Positions 6,103-11,961 of a stretch of 11,961 nt of DNA are shown here, in pieces. The first letter of the stretch is position 1. Every line of letters begins with the position of its first letter. Where the stretch lies: NCBI GenBank assembly GCA_050260215.1, contig JBLNBU010000283.1, positions 1-11,961 on the forward strand, given 5' to 3'. The stretch comes from JBLNBU01 sp050260215. Lineage in GTDB: Bacteria; Pseudomonadota; Alphaproteobacteria; Rhodospirillales; Magnetospirillaceae. The position numbers were made by a program, and so were the translations under genes. The notes under the pieces are model-generated. The model saw only the letters and a program-made list of their open reading frames with translations. It was not told where the DNA came from and searched no databases.

Positions 6103-7281
6103 ATGAACGCACTCACCCCCATCAAGCCGTTACGGTCTGCGGCTCTTCCGGTCGGCCTGGCCGACCACGTGCGCACCGTCCGGCGCCTCAACGCCATGCT
6201 GCGCGGCCCGGTGACCGAGGTCATCGGCGAACTGGTGCCCGAGGTCAAGGCGCTGCCCCGTTCGCGCGCCTTCGATGCCATTCTCGACGATCCGGCGCTG
6301 CTGCACCGCTGCTTCGAGGCCTTCCACACCAACCGCGAACGCTTCCGCGAGCTGCTGGTCGACGCCAAGAAGGTGCCGGTCGAGGAAGCCGATGCCTTGT
6401 TGGCCTGCGGCCGTACCCTGGACCAGGTGGTGGCGATGATCGTGCGCACCTGCGCCAAGCGCCATTTCCGCCTGAAGCTGGACGGCAGCTCGGAACCGCG
6501 CCGCCGTCCGCAGGCGGTGGCCACCCGCACCGCCGACCCGGGCCTGTTTGTCCGCGTCGCCACCATGCTCGGTTTCCACCTGTCCCATGCGCCGGCCCTG
6601 CCGCTCAGCCGCGGCGAGACCCTGTACCGCGCCTTCGGCGATTACCTGCGCCACGACTGGCAGGTTCCCTTGGTGCCCGAATACACCCGCCTGTCGCCCC
6701 AGGTGGTGCGCCGCCTGGGCGCCCGCATCCTGCTGTACCGCGGCGTCGACGAGATCCGCGTCCTGCAGCGCAACCCCGACGCCCCGGCGCCCAAGCCGAA
6801 GGCGCAGCCCGTCGCCGCCCCCAAGGCCAAGCAGCCCGAGGGCCCGGCCATGGCGCCTGCCCCCGAACTGGCCGCCCCGGCCCGCGACGAGCGCGCCCGC
6901 TTCGACGAGATCCTGTCCGGCGACGGCAAGCGGCTGAAGAGCTCGGCCTTCACCGCCTCGCTGCTCGAGCCCAAGGTGCGTGCGGTGCTGCCCAACTCCG
7001 AGCAGATGGTGCGGGTCACCGGCATGCTGTCCAGCGTCGGCGGACTGGCCGCCAAGATGCTGGTGGGCGAGCTGGGCCTGCGCAAGGACCAGCTGGCGGT
7101 GCTGCTGCTGACCGCGGCCGAATGCCTGGGCGAGGACAACTTCACCCGCGCCTTCGGCGTGCCCGGCACCCCCGACTACGTCGCCCGCATCGTCAGCCGC
7201 GCCAAGGCCGTCGGCATCAACCAGGGTGCCTCGCTGGCCGACGTGGCGGCATTCGTCAACAAGACCTTCGGGAAGAAGTAG
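6103..7281 (+). CDS. two-domain soluble protein of unknown function
   Basis: 392 residues; I recognise no family. No signal peptide or membrane segment is visible. Residues 1-130 are charged and helix-prone (RAFDAILDDPALLHRCFEAF at 55-74, then NRERFRELLVDAKKVPVEEA). Residues 140-223 form a second compact stretch ending in RLGARILLYRGVDEIRVLQR. A Pro/Ala/Lys-rich linker (about 224-262) follows. The C-terminal 130 residues hold RFDEILSGDGKRLKS (266-280) and a conserved-looking core GLAAKMLVGELGLRKDQLAV (314-333). The segments RAFDAILDD and RFDEILSGD resemble each other weakly and might be an old internal duplication. The ATG at 6103 has AAAAAAGG 9 nt upstream; an in-frame TTG at 6094 is less likely because it directly abuts that site. 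Codon use matches its neighbours, so this looks like a native chromosomal gene. Confidence 0.8.
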   Translation: MNALTPIKPLRSAALPVGLADHVRTVRRLNAMLRGPVTEVIGELVPEVKALPRSRAFDAILDDPALLHRCFEAFHTNRERFRELLVDAKKVPVEEADALLACGRTLDQVVAMIVRTCAKRHFRLKLDGSSEPRRRPQAVATRTADPGLFVRVATMLGFHLSHAPALPLSRGETLYRAFGDYLRHDWQVPLVPEYTRLSPQVVRRLGARILLYRGVDEIRVLQRNPDAPAPKPKAQPVAAPKAKQPEGPAMAPAPELAAPARDERARFDEILSGDGKRLKSSAFTASLLEPKVRAVLPNSEQMVRVTGMLSSVGGLAAKMLVGELGLRKDQLAVLLLTAAECLGEDNFTRAFGVPGTPDYVARIVSRAKAVGINQGASLADVAAFVNKTFGKK

Positions 7282-7292
7282 GCCCCAGGAGC

Positions 7293-7380
7293 CGTCATGG
7301 CCGGGCTCGACCCCGGCCATCCACGTCTGTCCGCCGCACTGGCGGGTCCATGGACCCTCGGGTCAAGCCCGAGGGCGACG
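7293..7380. repeat. 88-bp nested palindrome, REP/BIME-like intergenic element
   Basis: The element begins CGTC and ends GACG. It contains, in order, ATGGCCGGG/CCCGGCCAT (7297-7305/7312-7320), CCGCC/GGCGG (7331-7335/7341-7345), the 12-bp palindrome GGTCCATGGACC (7345-7356) and CCCTCGGG/CCCGAGGG (7355-7362/7368-7375). The two outer hairpins are themselves inverted, imperfect copies of each other: CGGGCTCGACCCC on one side, CGGGCTTGACCC read from the other. This layout is known for dispersed palindromic repeats in alphaproteobacterial genomes. It fills most of the 110-bp gap between two converging genes and could act as a terminator or RNA-stabilising structure for both. Confidence 0.65.
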
Positions 7381-7391
7381 TATGCGGCGTC

Positions 7392-9032
7392 CTACATCCG
7401 GTTCACCGCGCTGGCCACCGCCTTCAGTGCCGCCATGGTGACGTTGGCGTCGGTGGCGGCGCCGTAGCCGGCCGAGGTCTCGACGTAGCAGGCCGCCTGC
7501 GCCTCGGACCCCGAGCCGATGGCGTGCTCATGGTAGTCGCGCACCGTGACCTTGATCCCCAGGTCCTTGTCCAGGGCATGGACGAAGGCGTCGACCGGGC
7601 CGGCGCCGCTGCCGGTGACCGTCTTCTCGGCCCCCTTCCAGCGCACGGTGGCGGTCAGGGCGCGGACCCCCTTGCCGGCGGGGGTGGTCGAATAGTCGGT
7701 CACTTCCAGCGCGCCGGGGGCGAAATAGGTGTCGGCGAAGGCCTGCATGATCTCGGCCGAATCCAGCTCGCGCCCGGCCTTGTCGGCGATGGCCTGGACC
7801 ACGCGCGCGAACTCGACCTGCAGCGAGCGCGGGATCTCCAGCCCGTGGTCGCGCTCCAGCACATGGGCGATGCCGCCCTTGCCCGACTGGCTGTTGATGC
7901 GGATCACCGCCTCGTAGGTGCGGCCGACATCGGCCGGGTCGATGGGCAGGTAGGGCACCTCCCACACCGGGCTGTTGGCCTTCTTGCGGGCGGAAAAGCC
8001 CTTGTTGATGGCGTCCTGGTGCGAGCCCGAGAAGGCGGTGTAGACCAGCTCGCCCGCGTAGGGATGGCGGGGATGGACCGGCAGCTTGGTGCACTCTTCC
8101 GCCACCGCCTGGATGGCGCCGATGTCGGAAAAGTCCAGTCCCGGGTCGACGCCCTGGGTGTACAGGTTCAGGCCCAAGGTGACGATGTCGACGTTGCCGG
8201 TGCGCTCGCCGTTGCCGAACAAGGTGCCCTCGATGCGGTCGGCCCCGGCCATCACCGCCAGTTCGGCGGCGGCCACCGCGGTGCCGCGGTCGTTGTGGGG
8301 GTGGACCGAGACCACCAGGTTCTCGCGCCCCTTCACCGTGCGGCAGAACCACTCGATCACGTCGGCATAGGCGTTGGGGGTCGACATCTCGACCGTGGCC
8401 GGCAGGTTGACGATCATCTTGCGGTCCGGTGCCGCCCCCCAGCACGCGGCCACCGCCTCGACGATCTCGACGGCGAAATCGGGCTCGGTGCCGGTGAAGC
8501 TTTCCGGGCTGTACTGGAAGGTGACCTCGCCCTCGGGGCGGGCAGCGGACAGCTCGCGCACCAGGCGCGTGCCGAACAGGGCCAGCTCGGTGCAGCCCTG
8601 GCGGTCCATGGCGAACACCACCCGGCGCTGCAGCTCCGAGGTCGAGTTGTACAGGTGGACGATGGCGTTCCTGGCCCCGGCCAGGGCCTCGAAGGTGCGG
8701 CGGATCAGCTCCTCGCGCGACTGGACCAGCACCTGGATGGTGACGTCGTCGGGGATATGGCCGCCGTCGATCAGGTGGCGGACGAAGTCGAAGTCCGTCT
8801 GCGAGGCGGCGGGAAAGCCCACCTCGATTTCCTTGAAGCCCATCTTCACCAGGGCATCCCACATGCGCATCTTGGCGGGCGTGGCCATGGGGTCGATCAG
8901 CGCCTGGTTGCCGTCGCGCAAGTCGACGCTGCACCAGGCCGGCGGCGCGGAGATCACTGCGTCGGGCCAGCGCCGGTCGGTCAGGCGGATGGCGGGGTAG
9001 GGGCGGTACTTGGTGGCAGCGGCGGGCATCAT
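7392..9032 (-). CDS. leuA: 2-isopropylmalate synthase (long form)
   Basis: 546 residues. The enzyme condenses 2-oxoisovalerate with acetyl-CoA, the first committed step to leucine, in the cytoplasm. The catalytic barrel spans about residues 30-310, with LRDGNQALIDPM (38-49; R39, D40), VGFPAASQTDFDFV (71-84) and the divalent-metal histidines in SVHPHNDRG (242-250; H244, H246) followed by EGTLFGNGERTGN (268-280). Residues about 430-546 form the leucine-feedback domain (GSGAGPVDAFVHAL, 474-487; EHAIGSGSEAQAACYVE, 502-518). Two tandem ATGs (9032, 9029) are possible starts. AAAAGGA lies about 9 nt before the first. The start overlaps the stop of a short upstream ORF, and a leucine-rich leader lies further up. 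Together these indicate control by charged leucyl-tRNA supply in addition to feedback inhibition. Confidence 0.97.
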   Translation of the reverse strand: MMPAAATKYRPYPAIRLTDRRWPDAVISAPPAWCSVDLRDGNQALIDPMATPAKMRMWDALVKMGFKEIEVGFPAASQTDFDFVRHLIDGGHIPDDVTIQVLVQSREELIRRTFEALAGARNAIVHLYNSTSELQRRVVFAMDRQGCTELALFGTRLVRELSAARPEGEVTFQYSPESFTGTEPDFAVEIVEAVAACWGAAPDRKMIVNLPATVEMSTPNAYADVIEWFCRTVKGRENLVVSVHPHNDRGTAVAAAELAVMAGADRIEGTLFGNGERTGNVDIVTLGLNLYTQGVDPGLDFSDIGAIQAVAEECTKLPVHPRHPYAGELVYTAFSGSHQDAINKGFSARKKANSPVWEVPYLPIDPADVGRTYEAVIRINSQSGKGGIAHVLERDHGLEIPRSLQVEFARVVQAIADKAGRELDSAEIMQAFADTYFAPGALEVTDYSTTPAGKGVRALTATVRWKGAEKTVTGSGAGPVDAFVHALDKDLGIKVTVRDYHEHAIGSGSEAQAACYVETSAGYGAATDANVTMAALKAVASAVNRM

Positions 9033-9178
9033 GGCCGTTCGTCCTTTTCGTCTGCTGTCGTCGGTGTAAACGGCGCGGCGCTGTCTACGGCCGCCGGGTG
9101 GCCACGCATCACACGGGCCCGGCGACCGACGTTAAGTCGCAGCAGCAGAGCGGGGACGGGGATGACGAAGATGGACAT
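9029..9178 (-). CDS. branched-chain-rich short ORF overlapping the leuA start
   Basis: 49 codons that begin MSIFVIPVPALLLRLNV and continue with RRAR and a hydrophilic tail ending DEKDERP. Nine of residues 2-17 are Ile, Val or Leu, including a CTG-CTG-CTG run and a nearby CTT. An AGGG lies 7 nt before the ATG. The TGA shares bases with the leuA ATG (CCATGATG), so ribosomes finishing this ORF could restart on leuA, and the leuA ribosome site lies inside it. The composition resembles ilv/leu leader peptides. Whether it is translated is inference. It may be a second leader downstream of the LLLL peptide, or the original leader with an extended 3' end. Confidence 0.45.
   Translation of the reverse strand: MSIFVIPVPALLLRLNVGRRARVMRGHPAAVDSAAPFTPTTADEKDERP
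9088..9128 (-). other. leuA leader hairpin 2
   Basis: On the transcribed (minus) strand CGGTCGCCGGG (9128-9118) can pair with CCCGGCGGCCG (9098-9088): 11 pairs including one G-U, with a 19-nt loop. It begins just after the Leu codons of the short ORF overlapping leuA. Its 3' arm can also pair partly with the 3' arm of leader hairpin 1 (about 8 pairs with a bulge), so the two structures compete. No U-run follows directly; only UUU occurs some 15 nt on, after GCGCCGCGCCG. Confidence 0.5.
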
Positions 9179-9215
9179 GGAAGAACCCTGGATGCTTTGG
9201 CCGAAACGCGTTTAC

Positions 9216-9241
9216 CCCGGCGTCGTCGTTACGACACCGGG
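9216..9241 (-). other. leuA leader hairpin 1, spanning the leader-peptide stop codon
   Basis: On the minus strand CCCGGTGTCGT (9241-9231) pairs with ACGACGCCGGG (9226-9216): 11 pairs including one G-U, closing an AACG tetraloop. The 5' arm is the end of the leader peptide (Pro-Val-Ser-stop), so a ribosome held at the Leu codons or reaching the stop would affect folding. No U-tract follows, so it fits a pause or anti-termination element better than a terminator. A further DNA palindrome, AAACGCGTTT, follows at 9204-9213. Confidence 0.6.
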
Positions 9242-9276
9242 CGGCTAAGCAGCAGCAGGGAAGTCCAAGTGGTCAT
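9229..9276 (-). CDS. leuA leader peptide (leucine attenuator)
   Basis: A 15-codon ORF, MTTWTSLLLLSRPVS, lies 200 bp upstream of leuA. Four consecutive leucine codons (CTG-CTG-CTG-CTT) end with CTT, which is rare in this GC-rich window. That is the hallmark of leader peptides that sense leucyl-tRNA; E. coli LeuL likewise has LLLL followed by an RPV segment. There is no Shine-Dalgarno before the ATG. A TTGACA box begins exactly 36 nt upstream, so transcription should start on the A of the ATG and give a leaderless message, as documented for the S. meliloti trp leader. The last codons form the 5' arm of an 11-bp hairpin. The function is inferred, but coding content, position and promoter geometry agree. 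Confidence 0.7.
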   Translation of the reverse strand: MTTWTSLLLLSRPVS

Positions 9277-9282
9277 GGGCCA

Positions 9283-9312
9283 ACAGTGCCAAACGCCGAC
9301 GGCCGGTGTCAA
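9283..9312 (-). promoter_or_regulatory. leuA promoter, predicted to start at the leader-peptide ATG
   Basis: A perfect -35 TTGACA (9312-9307) lies 20 bp after the fumC stop. The expected -10 place holds CACTGT (9288-9283), a weak box that keeps the conserved A and final T, with an 18-bp spacer. The predicted start is 9276, the A of the leader ATG. Confidence 0.5.
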
Positions 9313-9331
9313 TGCCCTCTCCCAGTGGGCC

Positions 9332-10708
9332 TCACGCCATCTGCTCCGGCACCACCCAGGCGTCGAATTCGGCCCCCGTCACCCAGCCGGAATCCAGCGC
9401 CGCCTGGCGCAGTGTCAGGCCCTCGGCGTGGGCCTTCTTGGCGATGGCGGCGGCCTTGTCGTAGCCGATATGGGGGCTGAGCGCGGTCACCAGCATCAGC
9501 GAGCGTTCGGCCAGTTGGGCGATGCGGGCGCGGTCGGGGCGCATGCCGGTGACGCAGCGCTGGCGGAAGCTGTCGCCCCCGTCGGCCAGCAGGCGGGCCG
9601 ACTGCAGCACCGCGTCGGCGATGACCGGCTTGAACACGTTGAGCTGCAGGTGACCCTGGGTGCCGGCGAAGGCAACCGTGGCATGGTTGCCGATCACCCG
9701 GGCGCAGACCATGGTCAGGGCCTCGGCCTGGGTGGGGTTGACCTTGCCCGGCATGATCGACGAGCCCGGCTCGTTGGCCGGCAGCACCAGTTCGCCCAGC
9801 CCGCAGCGTGGCCCCGAACCCAGCAGGCGGATATCCGAGGCGACCTTGAACAGCGCGACTGCGGCGACCTCCATGGCCCCCGACAGGGCGACCAGGGCGT
9901 CGTGGGCGGCCAGCACGGCGAACTTGTCGGCGGCCGGGCGGAAGGCCAGGCCGGTCAGCGTGGCGAGCTGCCGGCAGAATGCGACGTCGAAGCCGGGCGG
10001 GGCGTTGAGTCCGCTGCCCACCGCGGTGCCGCCCTGGGCCAGTTCCAGCACCTCGTCCAGCGTCTGGCGGATGCGGTCGGCGGCCGCCTCGACCTGGGTG
10101 GCCCAGGCGCCGATCTCGTCGGACAGCCGCAAGGGGGTGGCGTCCTGCAGGTGGGTGCGGCCGATCTTGACGATGCCGATCGCCTCGCCCGCCTTGTCGC
10201 GCAACGCCCCGGCCAGGGCTTCCAGCGCCGGCAGCAGGCGGCGCTCGGCCGCCAGGGCGGCGGCCACGTGCATCACCGTGGGGAAGCTGTCGTTGGACGA
10301 CTGGCTGCAGTTGACGTGGTCGTTGGGATGCACCGGCGCCTTGGCCCCCAGGGGCGCGCCCAGGGCCTGGTTGGCCCGGTTGGCGATGACCTCGTTGGCG
10401 TTCATGTTGGTCTGGGTGCCCGAGCCGGTCTGCCACACCACCAGCGGGAAGTGGTCGTCTAGCGTCCCAGCCGCCACCTCGGCGGCAGCGGCGGCGATGG
10501 CGTCGGCCAGGCCAGGCTCCAGCGTGCCCAGGTCCTTGTTGGCCAGGGCGGCCGCCTGCTTCTGCAGGCCCAGCGCGTGGATGATTTCGGGCGCCATGCG
10601 CTCGGTGCCGATGGGGAAGTTCTCCAGGCTGCGCTGGGTCTGGGCGCCCCACAGCCGGTCGGCCGGGACCTGGACGGTGCCCATGGTGTCGGTCTCGGTG
10701 CGGGTCAT
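9332..10708 (-). CDS. fumC: fumarate hydratase, class II
   Basis: 458 residues, close to the usual 460-470 of this iron-free, homotetrameric fumarase, which hydrates fumarate to malate in the TCA cycle. The three conserved regions are present: TGSGTQTNMNANEVIANRA (94-112), GRTHLQDATP (183-192, catalytic H186) and GSSIMPGKVNP (315-325, catalytic-loop S317). NDHVNCSQSSNDSFPTVMH (129-147) supplies further active-site residues. The N-terminus TRTETDTMGTVQVPADRLWG (2-21) is standard for FumC and separates it from aspartase and argininosuccinate lyase. The ATG at 10708 has a strong GAGGAGAGGG site 5 nt upstream. It is divergent from the small secreted protein gene. The leuA promoter begins just behind its stop with no clear terminator between, so some read-through into leuA is possible. 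Confidence 0.96.
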   Translation of the reverse strand: MTRTETDTMGTVQVPADRLWGAQTQRSLENFPIGTERMAPEIIHALGLQKQAAALANKDLGTLEPGLADAIAAAAAEVAAGTLDDHFPLVVWQTGSGTQTNMNANEVIANRANQALGAPLGAKAPVHPNDHVNCSQSSNDSFPTVMHVAAALAAERRLLPALEALAGALRDKAGEAIGIVKIGRTHLQDATPLRLSDEIGAWATQVEAAADRIRQTLDEVLELAQGGTAVGSGLNAPPGFDVAFCRQLATLTGLAFRPAADKFAVLAAHDALVALSGAMEVAAVALFKVASDIRLLGSGPRCGLGELVLPANEPGSSIMPGKVNPTQAEALTMVCARVIGNHATVAFAGTQGHLQLNVFKPVIADAVLQSARLLADGGDSFRQRCVTGMRPDRARIAQLAERSLMLVTALSPHIGYDKAAAIAKKAHAEGLTLRQAALDSGWVTGAEFDAWVVPEQMA

Positions 10709-10800
10709 GGTGCCCTCTCCTCTATGCCGCGCGGGGGATTCCGCTCCTGTGGCGTTGGGGTTAATCTGTGCTTCCCGTGCCGATCCTTCCAGGAGAGACC

Positions 10801-11247
10801 ATGACCCGCCTGCCTTTGGCCGTCGCCGCCGCCCTGATCGTTGCCGCCCCCGCGTTTGCCGCCGACAAGAAGCCGCCGGCCTGCGCCGCGGTCAATTTCC
10901 GCCCGGTGGGCGGGGCCATGAACGACGGCACCCAGACCGCCGGGCACTACAAGTCGCGGTTCGGCTCGATCGACCTGCTGGCCGACGTCAAGGGCGGCCA
11001 GGCGACCTATCGCACCACGGTCAACAACCAGCCGTTGGCCCCGTTCAAGGGCGACATCCCCAAGAGCGCCTATCCCTGCCTGAAGTCCAAGCACGTCGCC
11101 ACCCCGCCCCAGCCGGTGGGCGGCGCCTGCACCGGCTCGCGCTTCCGGGTGGTGGTGGACTCCACCGGCAAGGCCAAGCTGGTGATGCTGTATGCGCTCC
11201 AGGGCGACGACTGGAAGCTGTGCGAGGCCGGCACGCCGGCCAAGTGA
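10801..11247 (+). CDS. small secreted four-cysteine protein of unknown function
   Basis: 148 residues; family not recognised. MTRLPLAVAAALIVAAPAFA is a textbook Sec signal peptide with an AFA|AD cleavage site after residue 20, giving a periplasmic mature protein of about 128 residues. Its four cysteines (C28, C93, C110, C141) are an even number and could form two disulfides. The mature part has beta-type stretches such as RFRVVVDSTGKAKLVMLYAL (114-133). The ATG at 10801 is chosen for AGGAGAG (10791-10797) just upstream and for the signal peptide; an in-frame GTG at 10768 would add 11 residues that spoil the signal. It converges stop-to-stop with the next gene, the two TGA codons forming TGATCA-type contact. 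Confidence 0.8.
   Translation: MTRLPLAVAAALIVAAPAFAADKKPPACAAVNFRPVGGAMNDGTQTAGHYKSRFGSIDLLADVKGGQATYRTTVNNQPLAPFKGDIPKSAYPCLKSKHVATPPQPVGGACTGSRFRVVVDSTGKAKLVMLYALQGDDWKLCEAGTPAK
11226..11241. other. stem-loop at the end of the secreted protein gene
   Basis: GGCCGG (11226-11231) and CCGGCC (11236-11241) are perfect arms around CACG, ending 3 nt before the stop codon. It may act as a weak terminator or 3' stabiliser between the two converging genes, but no T-run follows. Confidence 0.3.
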
Positions 11248-11961
11248 TCAGTCCTCGCCGTCGCCGCCGGCGTTGGGGTCGCCCGGGGCGGTCTCCCAGC
11301 CCAGCGTCGGCAGCGAGATGACGCGCATGCCGAAGGCGTCTTCCCGCGGGGCCACCAGCCCGCGGCCCTCCATGTAGCCGAGCAGGCCGCGGGCCCGCCT
11401 GGCCGAGCGGGTGCCGCGCGCCCGTGCGATGTCGGCATCCGACGGGCAGGGGGTGCCGTCGTGGGCGGCGCGGGCCAGCAGCAGGAACACGCCCTGCAGG
11501 TCCTCGGGCAGGCCGCCCGCGGCGGCCATGGCCTGCTCCCATTCGGGGCTGTCGGCGGCGGCGGTGGCGACACCGGCGCGCGCCACCGCCAGGCGGCGGC
11601 GGAAGTTGTTGAGATCCAGTGCCCGGCCGTTGACCCCGTGGGCGCGGCAGTGGACCAGGAAGTCCTGGTACAGCACTGCGACCGAGCGATAGGGCGCCTC
11701 GGGGTCGGCCAGCACCTCCGCCAGCAGGGCGTCGTAGTCGGGCGCGGTTTTGGGCGCGTCGGTCGCAGGCGGTTCGGCCGCCGGGCGGGCGCGGGCCAGC
11801 TGGGCCATCAACTCGCTGGTGGCCGAGGCACTGGGCCGGGGCGGCGGCGGCGGGCGGCGCATCTCGGCCTCGCCCGGCGTCATGATCAGCTCGCGCGCCG
11901 CCTCGGGCGCCGTCGGCTCGGGCAGCGGGGTCAGCCGCGGGCTGTTGGCCCGCGCGCTGGT
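11248..11961 (-). CDS. protein of unknown function with a C-terminal winged-helix-like region, 5' end outside the window
   Basis: 237 C-terminal residues are visible and the frame is open to the right edge, so the true start is probably beyond it; the ATG at 11883 has no good ribosome site. The visible N-terminal part is disordered and rich in Pro, Ala and Glu (including RRPPPPPRPSAS). A compact region follows (DYDALLAEVLADPEAPYRSV, then LYQDFLVHCRAHG). Near the end, PSDADIARARGTRSARRARG then LLGYMEGRGLVAPREDAFGM has the pattern of a helix-turn-helix plus wing, closing with SLPTLGWETAPGD. DNA binding is only a suggestion from that pattern. No family is recognised. Confidence 0.65.
   Translation of the reverse strand, partial: TSARANSPRLTPLPEPTAPEAARELIMTPGEAEMRRPPPPPRPSASATSELMAQLARARPAAEPPATDAPKTAPDYDALLAEVLADPEAPYRSVAVLYQDFLVHCRAHGVNGRALDLNNFRRRLAVARAGVATAAADSPEWEQAMAAAGGLPEDLQGVFLLLARAAHDGTPCPSDADIARARGTRSARRARGLLGYMEGRGLVAPREDAFGMRVISLPTLGWETAPGDPNAGGDGED

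Noticed and set aside
6027..9248. 1073-codon rightward open frame across several genes
   Set aside because: It runs out of frame through the unknown gene and antisense to leuA, with low-complexity Arg/Gly/Ala/His-rich translation and no family motif; it is an artefact of high GC, which removes stop codons.
9136..9255. Repeated CAG/CTG triplets as a microsatellite
   Set aside because: There are only three CTG units at each of two sites, and both are explained as leucine codons of the leader ORFs.
9033..9331. Riboswitch or T-box instead of a peptide attenuator upstream of leuA
   Set aside because: I see no T-box core or conserved riboswitch layout, and T-boxes are mainly a Gram-positive device; the Leu-codon run with promoter geometry explains the region better.

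Overview
The window looks like chromosome of a high-GC alphaproteobacterium, most probably a Rhodospirillales member close to Magnetospirillum/Paramagnetospirillum. This rests on uniform GC-rich codon use, housekeeping proteins of alphaproteobacterial type, the pairing of a RuBisCO-like protein with a cupin as known from Rhodospirillum rubrum, and a palindromic intergenic repeat of the kind common in alphaproteobacteria. The genus is inference. No tRNA, rRNA, CRISPR array, transposase or phage gene is visible.

Left part (1-4209). A truncated HpnN-like (hopanoid-associated) RND transporter gene reads leftward. Divergent from it is an overlapping two-gene unit: a form IV RuBisCO-like protein (GTG start) and a small cupin. 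In R. rubrum the homologous pair turns the methylthioadenosine-derived sugar phosphate into 1-deoxyxylulose 5-phosphate (DXP), the MTA-isoprenoid shunt, and releases methanethiol. The cupin converges, with no spacer at all, on a leftward fabI-aroC operon (enoyl-ACP reductase and chorismate synthase, 2 nt apart, aroC starting at TTG).

Middle (4210-7391). A six-helix YihY/UPF0761 membrane protein with a cytoplasmic C-terminal domain diverges from fabI. It converges on a small exported protein with a DxDxDG calcium-type loop. A 392-residue soluble two-domain protein of unknown function follows. It is separated from leuA by an 88-bp nested palindrome (7293-7380) that looks like a dispersed REP/BIME-type repeat and may also terminate transcription from both sides.

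Right part (7392-11961). leuA (2-isopropylmalate synthase, long form with regulatory domain) reads leftward behind an elaborate leader. The leader has a TTGACA promoter placed so that transcription should start on the A of a 15-codon peptide MTTWTSLLLLSRPVS. An 11-bp hairpin spans that peptide's stop codon. Further down is a second, branched-chain-rich 49-codon ORF whose stop overlaps the leuA start, with another 11-bp hairpin inside it. This is the most interesting undocumented element I see: a probable tandem leucine-responsive attenuator. Upstream lies class II fumarase (fumC). Divergent from fumC is a small secreted four-cysteine protein, which converges stop-to-stop on a partial leftward gene of unknown function running off the right edge.

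Metabolically, the recognised genes supply isoprenoid precursor (RuBisCO-like protein/cupin), hopanoid transport (HpnN), fatty acids (FabI), chorismate (AroC), leucine (LeuA) and the TCA cycle (FumC). Apart from the rlp-cupin and fabI-aroC pairs, nothing shows that they form one pathway.
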